Shown here in pieces: positions 52,504-61,901 of a DNA stretch of 64,000 bases. A program made the position numbers and the translations under genes. The notes below the pieces were generated by a model. It saw nothing but the letters and a program-made list of their open reading frames with translations. It was not told where the DNA came from and searched no databases. Source of the DNA: DASZCR01 sp964246705 (lineage in GTDB: Bacteria; Acidobacteriota; Blastocatellia; Pyrinomonadales; Pyrinomonadaceae); the NCBI GenBank assembly GCA_964246705.1, contig CAXTRQ010000010.1, positions 1 to 64,000 on the forward strand. Reading direction: 5' to 3'. The stretch's first letter is position 1. Each line of letters opens with the position of its first letter.

Positions 52504-52545
52504 CAAAATGTCCGACGGCTGACAAAACGTCAGTCACCCCTGTCA
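52501..52545 (+). promoter_or_regulatory. Cluster of TGACA/TGTCA palindromes
   Basis: GACA-AAA-TGTC at 52502-52512 (overlapping the stop codon), CTGAC-AAAAC-GTCAG at 52519-52533 and a TGTCAAAA half site at 52541-52548. The spacing is about 18-20 bases, so the sites face the same side of the helix roughly. They resemble enhancer sites for an NtrC-type regulator; no clear GG-N10-GC sigma-54 promoter was found in the gap, so this is tentative. Confidence 0.45.
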
Positions 52546-52734
52546 AAAGCAGTTCCGCGCGCCCGTCCGACCGGCGTCTCCCCTGTTATCCCTAACAATT
52601 ATTATTTCAACACTTAGCTGGGTATTCGTGCGCTTCAGCGGGGTGTGGAATGGAAATTGAATTGGGTGGCGACGATGACTCGTCTGTGTTGGTGGGTCAC
52701 AAGGAAAGTTCAAGGGACAAAGGAAGCAACCCCG

Positions 52735-53115
52735 ATGGCGCGTGTAATGATTTGTGATGACGATAGCGTGATGTCCGAGAGGCTGGTGCTGGCGCTGCGT
52801 GCGGCAGGACACGAGGCCGAAACGTGCCGTCATACGATGGACGTGTTGCGCGCGGCGGCTGATGGGCGGTTTGATCTCATCGCGGTTGGTGTGGATATGG
52901 CAGGCTTCGGGCGCGCGGGCGCGGTCGAAGCTTTGAAAGAGATTGCGCCTCACACTTCACTGATCGCGCTGCACGTCCGCCCTTCGGAAATTATGCGTGC
53001 GGCGACGCACGCACGTCTGGCGGCTGTTCTTCCGCGCCCCGTGCGTATCAAGGATTTTATGTACGCCGTCGCGTGCGCCCTCAAAGGCTACGACGCTCTG
53101 GTCGAGCACTCTTAA
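52735..53115 (+). CDS. Degenerate (pseudo) receiver domain protein
   Basis: From ATG 52735 the product is 126 residues: ARVMICDDDSVMSERLVLALRAAGHEAETCRHTMDVLRAAADGRFDLIAVGVDMAGFG... The acidic patch DDD at 7-9 is kept, but the usual phospho-Asp position (DLIAVGVDMAG aligned to DLVLLDIRMPG) is Gly, and the conserved Lys near VLPRPVRIKDF is Arg. It cannot be phosphorylated in the usual way and may act as an adaptor or decoy. It follows the sigma-54 regulator and precedes the DUF11 genes. Confidence 0.8.
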   Translation: MARVMICDDDSVMSERLVLALRAAGHEAETCRHTMDVLRAAADGRFDLIAVGVDMAGFGRAGAVEALKEIAPHTSLIALHVRPSEIMRAATHARLAAVLPRPVRIKDFMYAVACALKGYDALVEHS

Positions 53116-53230
53116 CGTGCAAGCGCCGCCGCCCGCGTTAATCAAACCCCGGCTGATCCCACTCTTTTCAGTCAAGACCTCAAACAAGTTTTACGCCTTG
53201 CATCACGCAAGCCAATTTAAGGAGATGAAC

Positions 53231-53758
53231 ATGAACAAGTTGAAGAATCATTACCGCGCGTTGCCGCTCGTAGTCCTGTGCATACTGGCTATCGGCGGTG
53301 CGGGCGTTTTCGCGCAGAAGCAATTAGCCACGCGCGCGACGACGGGGCGACCCGAAGTCAAAATCATGCTGGCTGGTGCAGTCGAGCGCGGAAACGGCCT
53401 GCTCCCTTTAGAAAAAGTGAGCGCCGTTAATCCGGGCGAAGTTTTGCAATGGAATATTACCTCGATGAACGAGGGCAACGGGGACGCACGCGACTACAAG
53501 ACGGTCGGGCACATCCCGAAGGGCACGACCTTCATCCCCGGCAGCGCCGTCACCGAGCAGGGTTCGACCGTGACCTACAGTATTGACGGCGGCCAGACCT
53601 ACTCGACGCTTCCGATTATCGAAGAGAAGCAACCGGACGGGTCGGTTAAAGAAGTGCCTGCCCCCGTTTCGATGTACACAGAGGTGCGCTACGAATGGAA
53701 GGATGAACTGACCGCAGGCGGTAAGCTCTCGGCTTCCTACAAGGTGCGCGTCAAGTAA
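53231..53758 (+). CDS. Secreted DUF11-like repeat protein (short)
   Basis: From ATG 53231, 6 bases after AAGGAG, the product is 175 residues. It starts with a signal peptide (LPLVVLCILAIGGAGVFAQ). The body (PEVKIMLAGAVERGNGLLPLEKVSAVNPGEVLQWNITSMNEGNGDARDYKTVGHIPKGTTFIPGSAVTEQGSTVTYSIDGGQTYSTLP... YTEVRYEWKDELTAGGKLSASYKVRVK) is one beta-sandwich unit like DUF11 (conserved repeat domain). No sorting signal or barrel. It is the first of four consecutive secreted DUF11-type proteins. Confidence 0.8.
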   Translation: MNKLKNHYRALPLVVLCILAIGGAGVFAQKQLATRATTGRPEVKIMLAGAVERGNGLLPLEKVSAVNPGEVLQWNITSMNEGNGDARDYKTVGHIPKGTTFIPGSAVTEQGSTVTYSIDGGQTYSTLPIIEEKQPDGSVKEVPAPVSMYTEVRYEWKDELTAGGKLSASYKVRVK

Positions 53759-53894
53759 GCGCGTCAACCCTCGTCGCGGCTCTTGCCCATCGGAAAGGCT
53801 CCCCCGAATGACTGACCTCATGCTAACCGCCTGCCCGCTTCCGCCGCACTTCAAATCACTTTAGACCCGCCCACATCAACTTCGAGGAACGATA

Positions 53895-56030
53895 ATGAAT
53901 AATAGATTTTCAGTCCCCACTCTACGTCAGCCGCTCGCGCGCCTCTGTGCGCTGCTTGCGCTCTGCTGCGTGGTGTTCGCTCCGGCGACGCTCGCGCAAC
54001 AGACCACAGGCGGCACACTCATCAATAACCGCGCGACGGCCACCTACTCTGATGGCTCGACTAACTATTCGACCGTCTCTAACCAAGTGACCATCGAGGT
54101 CGCCAACGTTTCCGCCCTCGTCATCACACCGGACGGCGGTTCTGTCCCGACCGTGGTGGCAGGCCAGAACAGTGTTGATTTCACTTTCACTGTCACCAAC
54201 GCCAGTAACTTCCCCACGCAGGTGCGCTTCCTACAGAACGGCGCATCCATCCTGTCGAGCGGCCCCATCACTTTGCAAGCCGCCGTTATTGACGCCAACA
54301 ACAACGGTATTGACGGCAGCGACCCCAACATCCTGTCCAATACGACCGGCGCTGTGCTCTCCTCGGTTGTCCCGCGCAACGGGACGCTGACGATTATCGT
54401 GCGCGCTAACGTCAACGCGAACGCCGCCAACGGCGCGGCTATCAACGTCCAACTCGGCGACGCCGGAGGCGGCACTCCCTTCGATAACCAAACGGCTGAC
54501 AACTCGGCTAACGAAGTTCGTACTTCAGTCCCAGTCGGAACCACTGCTCCGGCCAACGGCGAATCGGAAGCTCGCGGCAACATCACGACGAGCGTTCAGC
54601 AGGACTCGCAACTGCGCCTCTCGCTCAATGCTCCGGCCGGCCCGGTTGCCCTCGGCGCGAACATCAATTATTCCTTCACGCTCGACAACACCGGACAGCG
54701 CGCCGTCAGCGCGCAGACGTTGCAGAACGCTCCGGCGGGTTCAAACACGGGCATCTATGTCATCGCGCCCGTGCCCGTCAACACGACCTTCGTTTCGGCG
54801 ACGGCTCCGGGTGGTGTGACCATACTCTATTCGACCTCGGCGCTCGGCAGCGACCCGGCTCCCGGCGACCCGCCGACCAGCGGCCCGCTCTCGGCCTCGA
54901 CGGTCTGGACAACCACGGCTCCCGCGCCCGGTACGGTCAAGCGCGTGGCCTACCGAGTCGGCGCGACGCTGGCCGCAGGCGGCAGCGTGACCGGACTCGA
55001 CATGTTGGTGCAGGTCAACACGGGCATCAACGCCTCGAACCCGATTTACGAGATCGGCGACGCCTTCGGTCGCAACACCATCAACACGCCGATCACCGAC
55101 CAGTCGGGCGATACGGTGACGAACAAGGGCGACGGAAACGCCAACTTCAATGAACCGCGACGCGGCGTCGCTCCAAGCCCGGATGAAGCGCTCAGCGCCA
55201 CGCAGGGTTACCAGCAGCCGACGACGCTGACTGCGGTCGGCGATGTGCTCCTCGGCCCCAACGGTCAACCGACTGCCACCGGCCCCGGCGGCAACAACAA
55301 CACAGACTATACGAACAAGGTCGTTGCGCCCGCCGCTATCGCCGGACTCGGCTTCGGCGATAGTCTGGCAGCCGCGACGAGCGTTGACTTCATCAACACC
55401 GTTAGGAACAACGGTAACGCCAACGACGTGTTCACGCTCTCCGCGCAGTCCGTACCTTCGGGCTTCACCGTCTCAATCAGCACCGACGGCACGACCTTCG
55501 TGGACGTGACGACGAGCGGCAGCAGCACGAGCGTCGTCGTCAACTTCAACCAGTCGGCGAACATTACCGTGCGCGTCACTGCCCCGACGGGGACGGCCGT
55601 GCTCAACGGCTTCGGCGTTACCATTCGCGCTCGCTCCACCAACACGGCGGCAAGCTTTAACGAGACGATTGACCGCCTCTACACGGGCTTCCTCCGCTTG
55701 CAGAAATCGGCGGCGGTGGTCGGCGGCGGCCAGCCCGTCCCCGGCGCTGCCATCGAGTACACGCTTACTTACACCAACGTCTCCGTCGGCGGCGGCACGA
55801 ACTGCGTTGACCTGAACGTCACTTCTATGACGATCACGGAAGACGGCGCGGCAGGCGGCAATAACTGGGCGGCGACGACGACGCAGGTCGTCGGCTCGGC
55901 CTCTGACACAAATGGCGGCACGATCACGGGGGATACCGCCACCACCTCGACCGTGTTGACCGACACGGTGACGATACCCCTTGCACCGGGCGGCACAGGC
56001 ACGTTCAAGTTCCGGCGCAAGATTAACTAG
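53895..56030 (+). CDS. Secreted DUF11 / conserved-repeat protein
   Basis: The 711-residue protein has a signal peptide (ending near FAPATLAQ). It contains TLINNRATATYSDGSTNYSTVSNQVTIEV near the start, then beta-sandwich units (SALVITPDGGSVPTVVAGQNSVDFTFTVTNAS, LRLSLNAPAGPVALGANINYSFTLDNTGQRAVSAQTLQNAPAG, and a final LRLQKSAAVVGGGQPVPGAAIEYTLTYTNVSVGGG). Composition is Gly/Thr/Asn/Ala-rich with few Lys and Cys. It ends in GTGTFKFRRKIN. This looks like a surface or matrix protein. It shares the opening motif with the 1,902-residue protein, suggesting the two interact. Confidence 0.8.
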   Translation: MNNRFSVPTLRQPLARLCALLALCCVVFAPATLAQQTTGGTLINNRATATYSDGSTNYSTVSNQVTIEVANVSALVITPDGGSVPTVVAGQNSVDFTFTVTNASNFPTQVRFLQNGASILSSGPITLQAAVIDANNNGIDGSDPNILSNTTGAVLSSVVPRNGTLTIIVRANVNANAANGAAINVQLGDAGGGTPFDNQTADNSANEVRTSVPVGTTAPANGESEARGNITTSVQQDSQLRLSLNAPAGPVALGANINYSFTLDNTGQRAVSAQTLQNAPAGSNTGIYVIAPVPVNTTFVSATAPGGVTILYSTSALGSDPAPGDPPTSGPLSASTVWTTTAPAPGTVKRVAYRVGATLAAGGSVTGLDMLVQVNTGINASNPIYEIGDAFGRNTINTPITDQSGDTVTNKGDGNANFNEPRRGVAPSPDEALSATQGYQQPTTLTAVGDVLLGPNGQPTATGPGGNNNTDYTNKVVAPAAIAGLGFGDSLAAATSVDFINTVRNNGNANDVFTLSAQSVPSGFTVSISTDGTTFVDVTTSGSSTSVVVNFNQSANITVRVTAPTGTAVLNGFGVTIRARSTNTAASFNETIDRLYTGFLRLQKSAAVVGGGQPVPGAAIEYTLTYTNVSVGGGTNCVDLNVTSMTITEDGAAGGNNWAATTTQVVGSASDTNGGTITGDTATTSTVLTDTVTIPLAPGGTGTFKFRRKIN

Positions 56031-56151
56031 GCCACCTGTGAGGATGGAGGGAGCATAAGGAAATCGTTCATTGAGTCGTTCGGATTCATTGATGAAATTC
56101 TTCTCCCTTCATCCTTCAACCCTTCACTCTCGACCGTTACTGTAAACGTTC

Positions 56152-59100
56152 ATGTTCAATCCTGACCGCCTCCACAACTACTGCAAAGCGACACTGCTCG
56201 TGCTGCTCGCCGCCCTTTTGGCGAGTGGCCAGGCGGTGAACGCTTTTGACGGTAGCGTGGAGGCGGGCACTCTTATTTCCAACCGCGCCGAAGCGACCTA
56301 CCTCGACACGGACGGCCTGAGCTTCGCGACCATCTCTCCGACAATCTCCATCACGGTGGTTGCCGTCCCCGGTCTCGCCGTCACGCCCGACGAAACCGAG
56401 CCTTCCGCGACCGTCGCTCCGAACGAGCGCGTGACGCGCCTCTTCACTATCTGCAACACCGGCAACACACCGGACTTTTATACAGTCACCTCCGCCGAGG
56501 CGAGCGCGCCCGCAACCATCAGCGCACTCTATTACGACACCGACGGGAGCGGCACACTGACCGATGCCGACCACGCTATTCAACTCGGTGTGACCATGAG
56601 TTCGCGCCTCGCGCGCGGCGGATGCACAGCCGTCATCGCCGTCATCGAGACGGGCGCGGGCGAAGCGGGCAGCCGCCTTTCCGTTAATCTCGCGGCACGC
56701 TCGAATGTTGTCGGGTCAGTCGGCAGCACGGCCACCGACGCGGGCACGATCATCAATTTGTACGGCAATGGCGCGCGGCTCACTTCGCCCGACGACCCGC
56801 ATCTGCCGCCCTCCAAGCTCGTCGAAGGAAAAGAGCGCATGACCGCCGCCGTCGGGCAGACGCTCAACTACACTATCAACTTCCGCAACAGCGGCGACAT
56901 CCGTGCGCGCAACGTTCGCCTGAGCGACACGCTGCCCGACGGCCTCGAATACGTTTCCGGTTCATTGCGACTCGCAAATCGTGTTTTGACGGATGCGGAA
57001 GATGCTGACGAAGGCCGCTTCAACGCTGGCCGCATCGAACTGCACCTCGCCGAAGTCGACATTGATACGCTCGTCCAGCTTTCGTTTCAAGCGCGCGTCA
57101 CGTCGCGCGTTGCGCCGGGCACGGGGCTTGTCAATACGGCGGTCGTCTTGGCAGAGAATGCGCCCGCCACTTCTTCGACAAGCGCGACCGCCGTCGTCAA
57201 TCCCTTCGGCCTCGTCTATGAAGGACGCAGCGTCGGCGCTTCGACCGTCAGCGGCGCGCATGTCTCTCTGTTGACGGACGTGAACGCCGGCACGCCCGTC
57301 GCGCTCACGACCAACAACGGCTCTGAGCCGAACCAGACCAACAGCAATCCTTTCAACACGGATGCGCAAGGCCGCTGGTCGTTTGGCCTCGCGCCCGAAC
57401 AACTCGGCACGCCTCAACTTCCAGTTCGCTACTTCCTTAACATCACCGCGCCGGGTTTCCGCGCACGCATGATTGAAGCGACGCTCACGCCGGGCGTCGC
57501 GGCCGGCGGGTTGTTCACGCTCGGCGTGCGCGCTCTCGACGGCCAGCCCATCGCGCAGCCCGGAAGCTTCACGCTGACGGATGAAGCGGTGGTGATTCCG
57601 AATCTCGCCGCCTTCGCGTTGAACGTGCCGATGTTCGAGAACTCGGCGCTGGAAATTTCAAAGATTGCCGACCGCCCGACCGCCGAAATCGGCGATGTCG
57701 TGACCTACCGCGTCGAGGTACACAACGCGACGAGCGTCGTCGTCGAAGACGTTGTGGTGCGCGACACGCTGCCGTCGTCATTCCACTATGCGACCGGCAC
57801 GGCGCGCGTCGAGAATCAGCCGGAACCCGCGCGCAGCATCGAACCGGAAACGGCTTCGGCGAGTGAACTCGTTTTTCGCATCGGTCGTATCGCATCGGGC
57901 GCGCGCGCCATTCTCACCTATCGCGTCCGCGTCGGCGCGAACGCACGCGAAGGCGAACAGTTCAACACGGCTCTGGCTTCCGGCCTCTTTCCGACCGGCG
58001 AACAGACGGCGACGGCTCCGGCGCGCGCTGCCGTGCGTGTGCGTAGCGGCGTCTTCTCGACGCAGCAGATTATCGTCGGGCGCGTTTTTGAAGACGCGAA
58101 CGGCAACGGCTTGTTCGACGATGGCGAGCGCGCGATGGCCGGAGTGCGGCTTTATCTGAACAACGGGCAATCGGTCGTGACGGACTCCGCCGGTCAATAC
58201 AACTTCCCGTCCGTCGGCGACGGCTCGCAGGTCATCACGCTCGATCCCGTGACGCTTCCCAACGGCTACAAACTCGCCGATTCCAATCGCCGCGACGCTC
58301 AAAGCTGGACGCGCCTGCTACGCACACCGCTCGGCGGCGGCGCAATGCTGCGCCAAAATTTTGCGCTGCGTTCGACCGAGGAGCAGGAATCATCTGCCGG
58401 GACGGCGACCAGCCCTGCCCGCGTTGACGCCACAGGCTCGGCGTTGAATCAGATGAATGCTGGCGGGCAGCAGCAAGTCCTACCAACGGCGAGCCGTGAC
58501 GCGCGCACAGAGTTCGACAAAAACCGCGACGCCGAAGCCGCGAACGGCTCTTCCGTCTCCAAGCCGGACAGCGCGAAGCCACTCGCTTCCGGAAAATATG
58601 AGATTACTTCGACGGAAGTCTTAGAGCCGGTCGCACCCGGAAAGTTGCGTATCATCTCGCCGGAGCCGGATGCGGTCGTGGCGAATGCCGCGCTGGAGAT
58701 TGAAGCGCGCGTTCACGAAACATGGAAGGTCTCGGTCGAAGTCGAAGGCCAGCGCATCAGCGATGCGAAAATCGGCCAGCGGCGCGTTGACCGTAAAAAC
58801 GCGCTCGCAACTTTCACCTTCGTCGGCATCAACGTCCAGCCCGGCCCCAACAAAATCAAAGTCACCGCCATCGGCCCCGACGGCGCGCGCGGCGAGGCAG
58901 TCGACTTCGTCGCCTATGGGCGCGGCCCCGCGAAGCGTCTCGAAATCGTCGCCGACAAAATGGAACTCAGCGCGGGCGGGCGGGATTCGACGCGCGTCCG
59001 TGTGCGCGCCTTCGATCAGTGGGGACACGCGGCGGCAGACTCTTCGATTGCCATCGAAGCGAGCGCCGGGAGACTCTTGCGTGAGGAGACGGAGCAGGGC

Positions 59101-61860
59101 GCGGCGGCTGAAAAACGTGCTGATGAAAAGCGTGCTGATGAAAAGCTCGGCACGGAGCGCGAGCAGTCGGCGGCGAACTCGAATCAGCAGATTGTTCCGC
59201 TCGTCGGCGGCGAAAGCGTCGTGCAGTTAGTTGCCGACAACACGCCGGGCGCGACGCAGTTGCGCGCCAGCACGGGCACGATTGATGCGAAGACGGAGAT
59301 TCGCATCAGGCCTGAGATTCGCCCGACAATTCTGGTCGGCCTCGCCGAAGTTTCAATCGGACACGCCGCGCCGGAGATGGCTCTGCATGACGAACAGGGA
59401 AGCGTCCGCAGCCGCCTCGCCTTCTTCTATCGCGGGCAACTATGGCGCGGAAGTCTGCTCACGCTCGCTTACGATAGCAACCACGCTTTGAACCGCACGT
59501 CGGGCAATGACCGGCTGTTTCAACTCGACCCGCTTGAGCGCGCCTATCCGCTCTTCGGCGATTCTTCGACGCGTTATGAAGACGCGCAATCGAACTCGAA
59601 ACTCTACGGGCGTCTCGATCATGGGCGCTCCTACTTCATGTTCGGCGATTTCGAGACGGACAATCAAACTTCGGCGCTCACCGGATACACGCGCAAATTG
59701 ACGGGCGTCAAAATTCACGTCGAGAACGAGCAGGGCGATTTCGTCGCGTTGACGGGGGCGCGTCCCGACACGGCTTTCGCGCGCGACGTATTTCCGGGCG
59801 GCGCGCTTGGCCTCGTGCGGCTCTCACATACGGAAGTGATGCCCGGCTCGGAGACGGTGGTGCTCGAAGTGCGCGACCGCCGCAACCCTGAAATTATCAT
59901 CTCGCGTGAATCGCTGATTCGCTCGGTCGACTACAACCTCGACGCCGCGACCGGCCAAATGTTCTTCCTGCGCCCCGTCTCGAATTTCGACTTTGCGCTC
60001 AACCTCGTGCAGGTCGTCGTCACCTACGAGCACCGCGCGACGGGCATGACCTCGGCGGTCTATACGGGACGCGCCGTTAAAAACTTCCGGCGCGCAGGCT
60101 TGCGGCTCGGCCTCTCTCTCGTCAATCAGAAACAGGCCGATTTCGGCTCGTTCATCCTCGCCGGTCTCGACGGCGAAAAGCGTCTGCCGCGCGGCGGTAA
60201 GCTTCAGTTTGAATGGGCGACGAGTCAGGGACGCGTCGCGTCGGGCGGGAATCTCTTCAGCGCGGGCGGCGTGGACGAGAGACACGACGGCAACGCTTAT
60301 CGCGTACAGTTGGAGCAGCCTTTGGGCTGGCGCGAGGGCGTTGTGCGCGCCAGTTACGCGCGCGCCGATGAAGGCTTCCTCAATCCTTTCGGCGCGACCG
60401 TGACGCCCGGTTCGCAGCATACCGAAGCGAGTTTTGAGATGAAAGCGCGCAAGACTTCGACCGTGCGCTTCGGTCTGATGAACGAACGCAACCGCACCGC
60501 CAACGTCGACAACGAACGCATGACCGGCTCTCTGTTCTGGACGGAAAACGTCACCGACCGCCTTCACGTCAATGTCGGCTACGACTTCCGCCGCCTGAAC
60601 GACAAGACGAACGACCGCGAAACGAACTCGAATTTGTTGACCGTCGGCGCGGAGTGGCAGGCGACAGACAAACTGCAACTCTCCGTCAAGCGCGAACAGA
60701 ATTTGACCGAAGCCGATCCGACCTATCCCGACCAGACGACGCTCGCGGCCAACTATCAATGGAATCAATTCACGCGTCTCTTCTTCACGCAGCGCCTCGC
60801 CTCCGCGCCGATTGTGCCCATCAGCGACGCGAGCGCGACCGGCTTCGTGGCGACCGGCGCAAGAAGCGAGACGGCCATCGGCGTCGAAACGCGGCTCGGT
60901 CGTTATGCCAATCTCGCCACCCGTTACCAGCTTGAGAACGGCATCAACGGCACGGACAGCTTCGCCGTCATCGGCCTCTCGAACCGCTTCGCCCTCAACA
61001 AACAGTTCTCGCTCGATCTCGGCTACGAGCGCGGTATCCATCTCGCAGGCAACGGTGAAAGCTTCAACAGCGCGAGCTTCGGGATGGGCTGGCAGCCGAC
61101 GGAGAACTTCCGCTCCTCGGCGCGCTATGAACTGCGTGATCGCGGTGGACTCGCCTCCGTCTTGACGCTCGGCGCGGCGGGGCGTCTCGCCGACAACCTC
61201 ACGACTCTCGGACGCGTGCAACTCTCGCACGCCGGTTTTCAGGGGAGCGACAATTCATCCATGAGCGCCACCGCCGCGCTTGCGTGGCGACCTCTGCACA
61301 CGGATCGGGCGGGGCTACTGTTTAGTTACACTCACCGCGACATCTCACAGAGCACCCTGGGGTCAACGACGACGGGCGGCGACACTGAAGGCGGCATGCG
61401 CGACCGCGCCGACATGCTCTCGACCGATATGTATTTGCAGGCGACGCGAGACGTGGAACTCTATGGACGTTTCGCCTTGAAGTTCAACGACGCGGGCACG
61501 CCGGAGGTGGTGCGGGTCTCGTCTCTGACGTATCTTGGGCAGGGGCGTATCGTCTATCACTTCGGCAAGTATTTCGACGCGGCAGGCGAGATGCGGATGC
61601 TCACGCAACCGAGCAGCATGACGCGGCGTACCTCTTTCGGAGCGGAGCTTGGCTACTGGGTGATGCCGGACTTACGCGTCGGCGGCGGTTATAACTGGAC
61701 GGGCGCGAGCGAACCTGCCGGAAGCTTAGTCGTCAACGGTCGGCGCGGTTTCTACTTCACTATCTCGTCGAAGCTCTCCAACCTCTTCGATCTTTTCGGC
61801 ACCTCGCGCGAGGGACTAACGCCGAGCACACAACATGAAAGCAGAGACGAAAAACATTGA
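56152..61860 (+). CDS. Giant DUF11/SdrD-B-like protein with C-terminal outer-membrane barrel
   Basis: The 1,902-residue protein has a signal peptide to about residue 31, then GTLISNRAEATYLDTDGLSFATISPTISI, and DUF11-like units at about 225-345 (VGQTLNYTINFRNSGDIRARNVRLSDTLPDGLEYVSGS) and 500-620 (LEISKIADRPTAEIGDVVTYRVEVHN). A SdrD-B-like part with a calcium loop DANGNGLFDDGE is at about 645-660. An Ig-like region (RIISPEPDAVVANAALEIEARVH...) comes at about 830-920, then a charged linker. From about 1060 to the end the alternating pattern and aromatic endings of strands suggest an outer-membrane barrel. It may present the N-terminal region outside, as an adhesin or assembly base. Confidence 0.8.
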   Translation: MFNPDRLHNYCKATLLVLLAALLASGQAVNAFDGSVEAGTLISNRAEATYLDTDGLSFATISPTISITVVAVPGLAVTPDETEPSATVAPNERVTRLFTICNTGNTPDFYTVTSAEASAPATISALYYDTDGSGTLTDADHAIQLGVTMSSRLARGGCTAVIAVIETGAGEAGSRLSVNLAARSNVVGSVGSTATDAGTIINLYGNGARLTSPDDPHLPPSKLVEGKERMTAAVGQTLNYTINFRNSGDIRARNVRLSDTLPDGLEYVSGSLRLANRVLTDAEDADEGRFNAGRIELHLAEVDIDTLVQLSFQARVTSRVAPGTGLVNTAVVLAENAPATSSTSATAVVNPFGLVYEGRSVGASTVSGAHVSLLTDVNAGTPVALTTNNGSEPNQTNSNPFNTDAQGRWSFGLAPEQLGTPQLPVRYFLNITAPGFRARMIEATLTPGVAAGGLFTLGVRALDGQPIAQPGSFTLTDEAVVIPNLAAFALNVPMFENSALEISKIADRPTAEIGDVVTYRVEVHNATSVVVEDVVVRDTLPSSFHYATGTARVENQPEPARSIEPETASASELVFRIGRIASGARAILTYRVRVGANAREGEQFNTALASGLFPTGEQTATAPARAAVRVRSGVFSTQQIIVGRVFEDANGNGLFDDGERAMAGVRLYLNNGQSVVTDSAGQYNFPSVGDGSQVITLDPVTLPNGYKLADSNRRDAQSWTRLLRTPLGGGAMLRQNFALRSTEEQESSAGTATSPARVDATGSALNQMNAGGQQQVLPTASRDARTEFDKNRDAEAANGSSVSKPDSAKPLASGKYEITSTEVLEPVAPGKLRIISPEPDAVVANAALEIEARVHETWKVSVEVEGQRISDAKIGQRRVDRKNALATFTFVGINVQPGPNKIKVTAIGPDGARGEAVDFVAYGRGPAKRLEIVADKMELSAGGRDSTRVRVRAFDQWGHAAADSSIAIEASAGRLLREETEQGAAAEKRADEKRADEKLGTEREQSAANSNQQIVPLVGGESVVQLVADNTPGATQLRASTGTIDAKTEIRIRPEIRPTILVGLAEVSIGHAAPEMALHDEQGSVRSRLAFFYRGQLWRGSLLTLAYDSNHALNRTSGNDRLFQLDPLERAYPLFGDSSTRYEDAQSNSKLYGRLDHGRSYFMFGDFETDNQTSALTGYTRKLTGVKIHVENEQGDFVALTGARPDTAFARDVFPGGALGLVRLSHTEVMPGSETVVLEVRDRRNPEIIISRESLIRSVDYNLDAATGQMFFLRPVSNFDFALNLVQVVVTYEHRATGMTSAVYTGRAVKNFRRAGLRLGLSLVNQKQADFGSFILAGLDGEKRLPRGGKLQFEWATSQGRVASGGNLFSAGGVDERHDGNAYRVQLEQPLGWREGVVRASYARADEGFLNPFGATVTPGSQHTEASFEMKARKTSTVRFGLMNERNRTANVDNERMTGSLFWTENVTDRLHVNVGYDFRRLNDKTNDRETNSNLLTVGAEWQATDKLQLSVKREQNLTEADPTYPDQTTLAANYQWNQFTRLFFTQRLASAPIVPISDASATGFVATGARSETAIGVETRLGRYANLATRYQLENGINGTDSFAVIGLSNRFALNKQFSLDLGYERGIHLAGNGESFNSASFGMGWQPTENFRSSARYELRDRGGLASVLTLGAAGRLADNLTTLGRVQLSHAGFQGSDNSSMSATAALAWRPLHTDRAGLLFSYTHRDISQSTLGSTTTGGDTEGGMRDRADMLSTDMYLQATRDVELYGRFALKFNDAGTPEVVRVSSLTYLGQGRIVYHFGKYFDAAGEMRMLTQPSSMTRRTSFGAELGYWVMPDLRVGGGYNWTGASEPAGSLVVNGRRGFYFTISSKLSNLFDLFGTSREGLTPSTQHESRDEKH

Positions 61861-61901
61861 GGCGTAAGGCGCTGTCAATAGTGGTCTCTTTGGTGTAGGA
61901 G

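Noticed and set aside
52560..52734. A possible sigma-54 promoter ahead of the pseudo-receiver gene
   Set aside because: I looked for GG and GC with 10 bases between them in the right context and found no convincing match.
59824..61230. A minus-strand frame of 468 codons over the barrel gene
   Set aside because: It is antisense to a continuous 1,902-codon gene and has no domain; its Arg/Glu/Val composition is that of a shadow frame.
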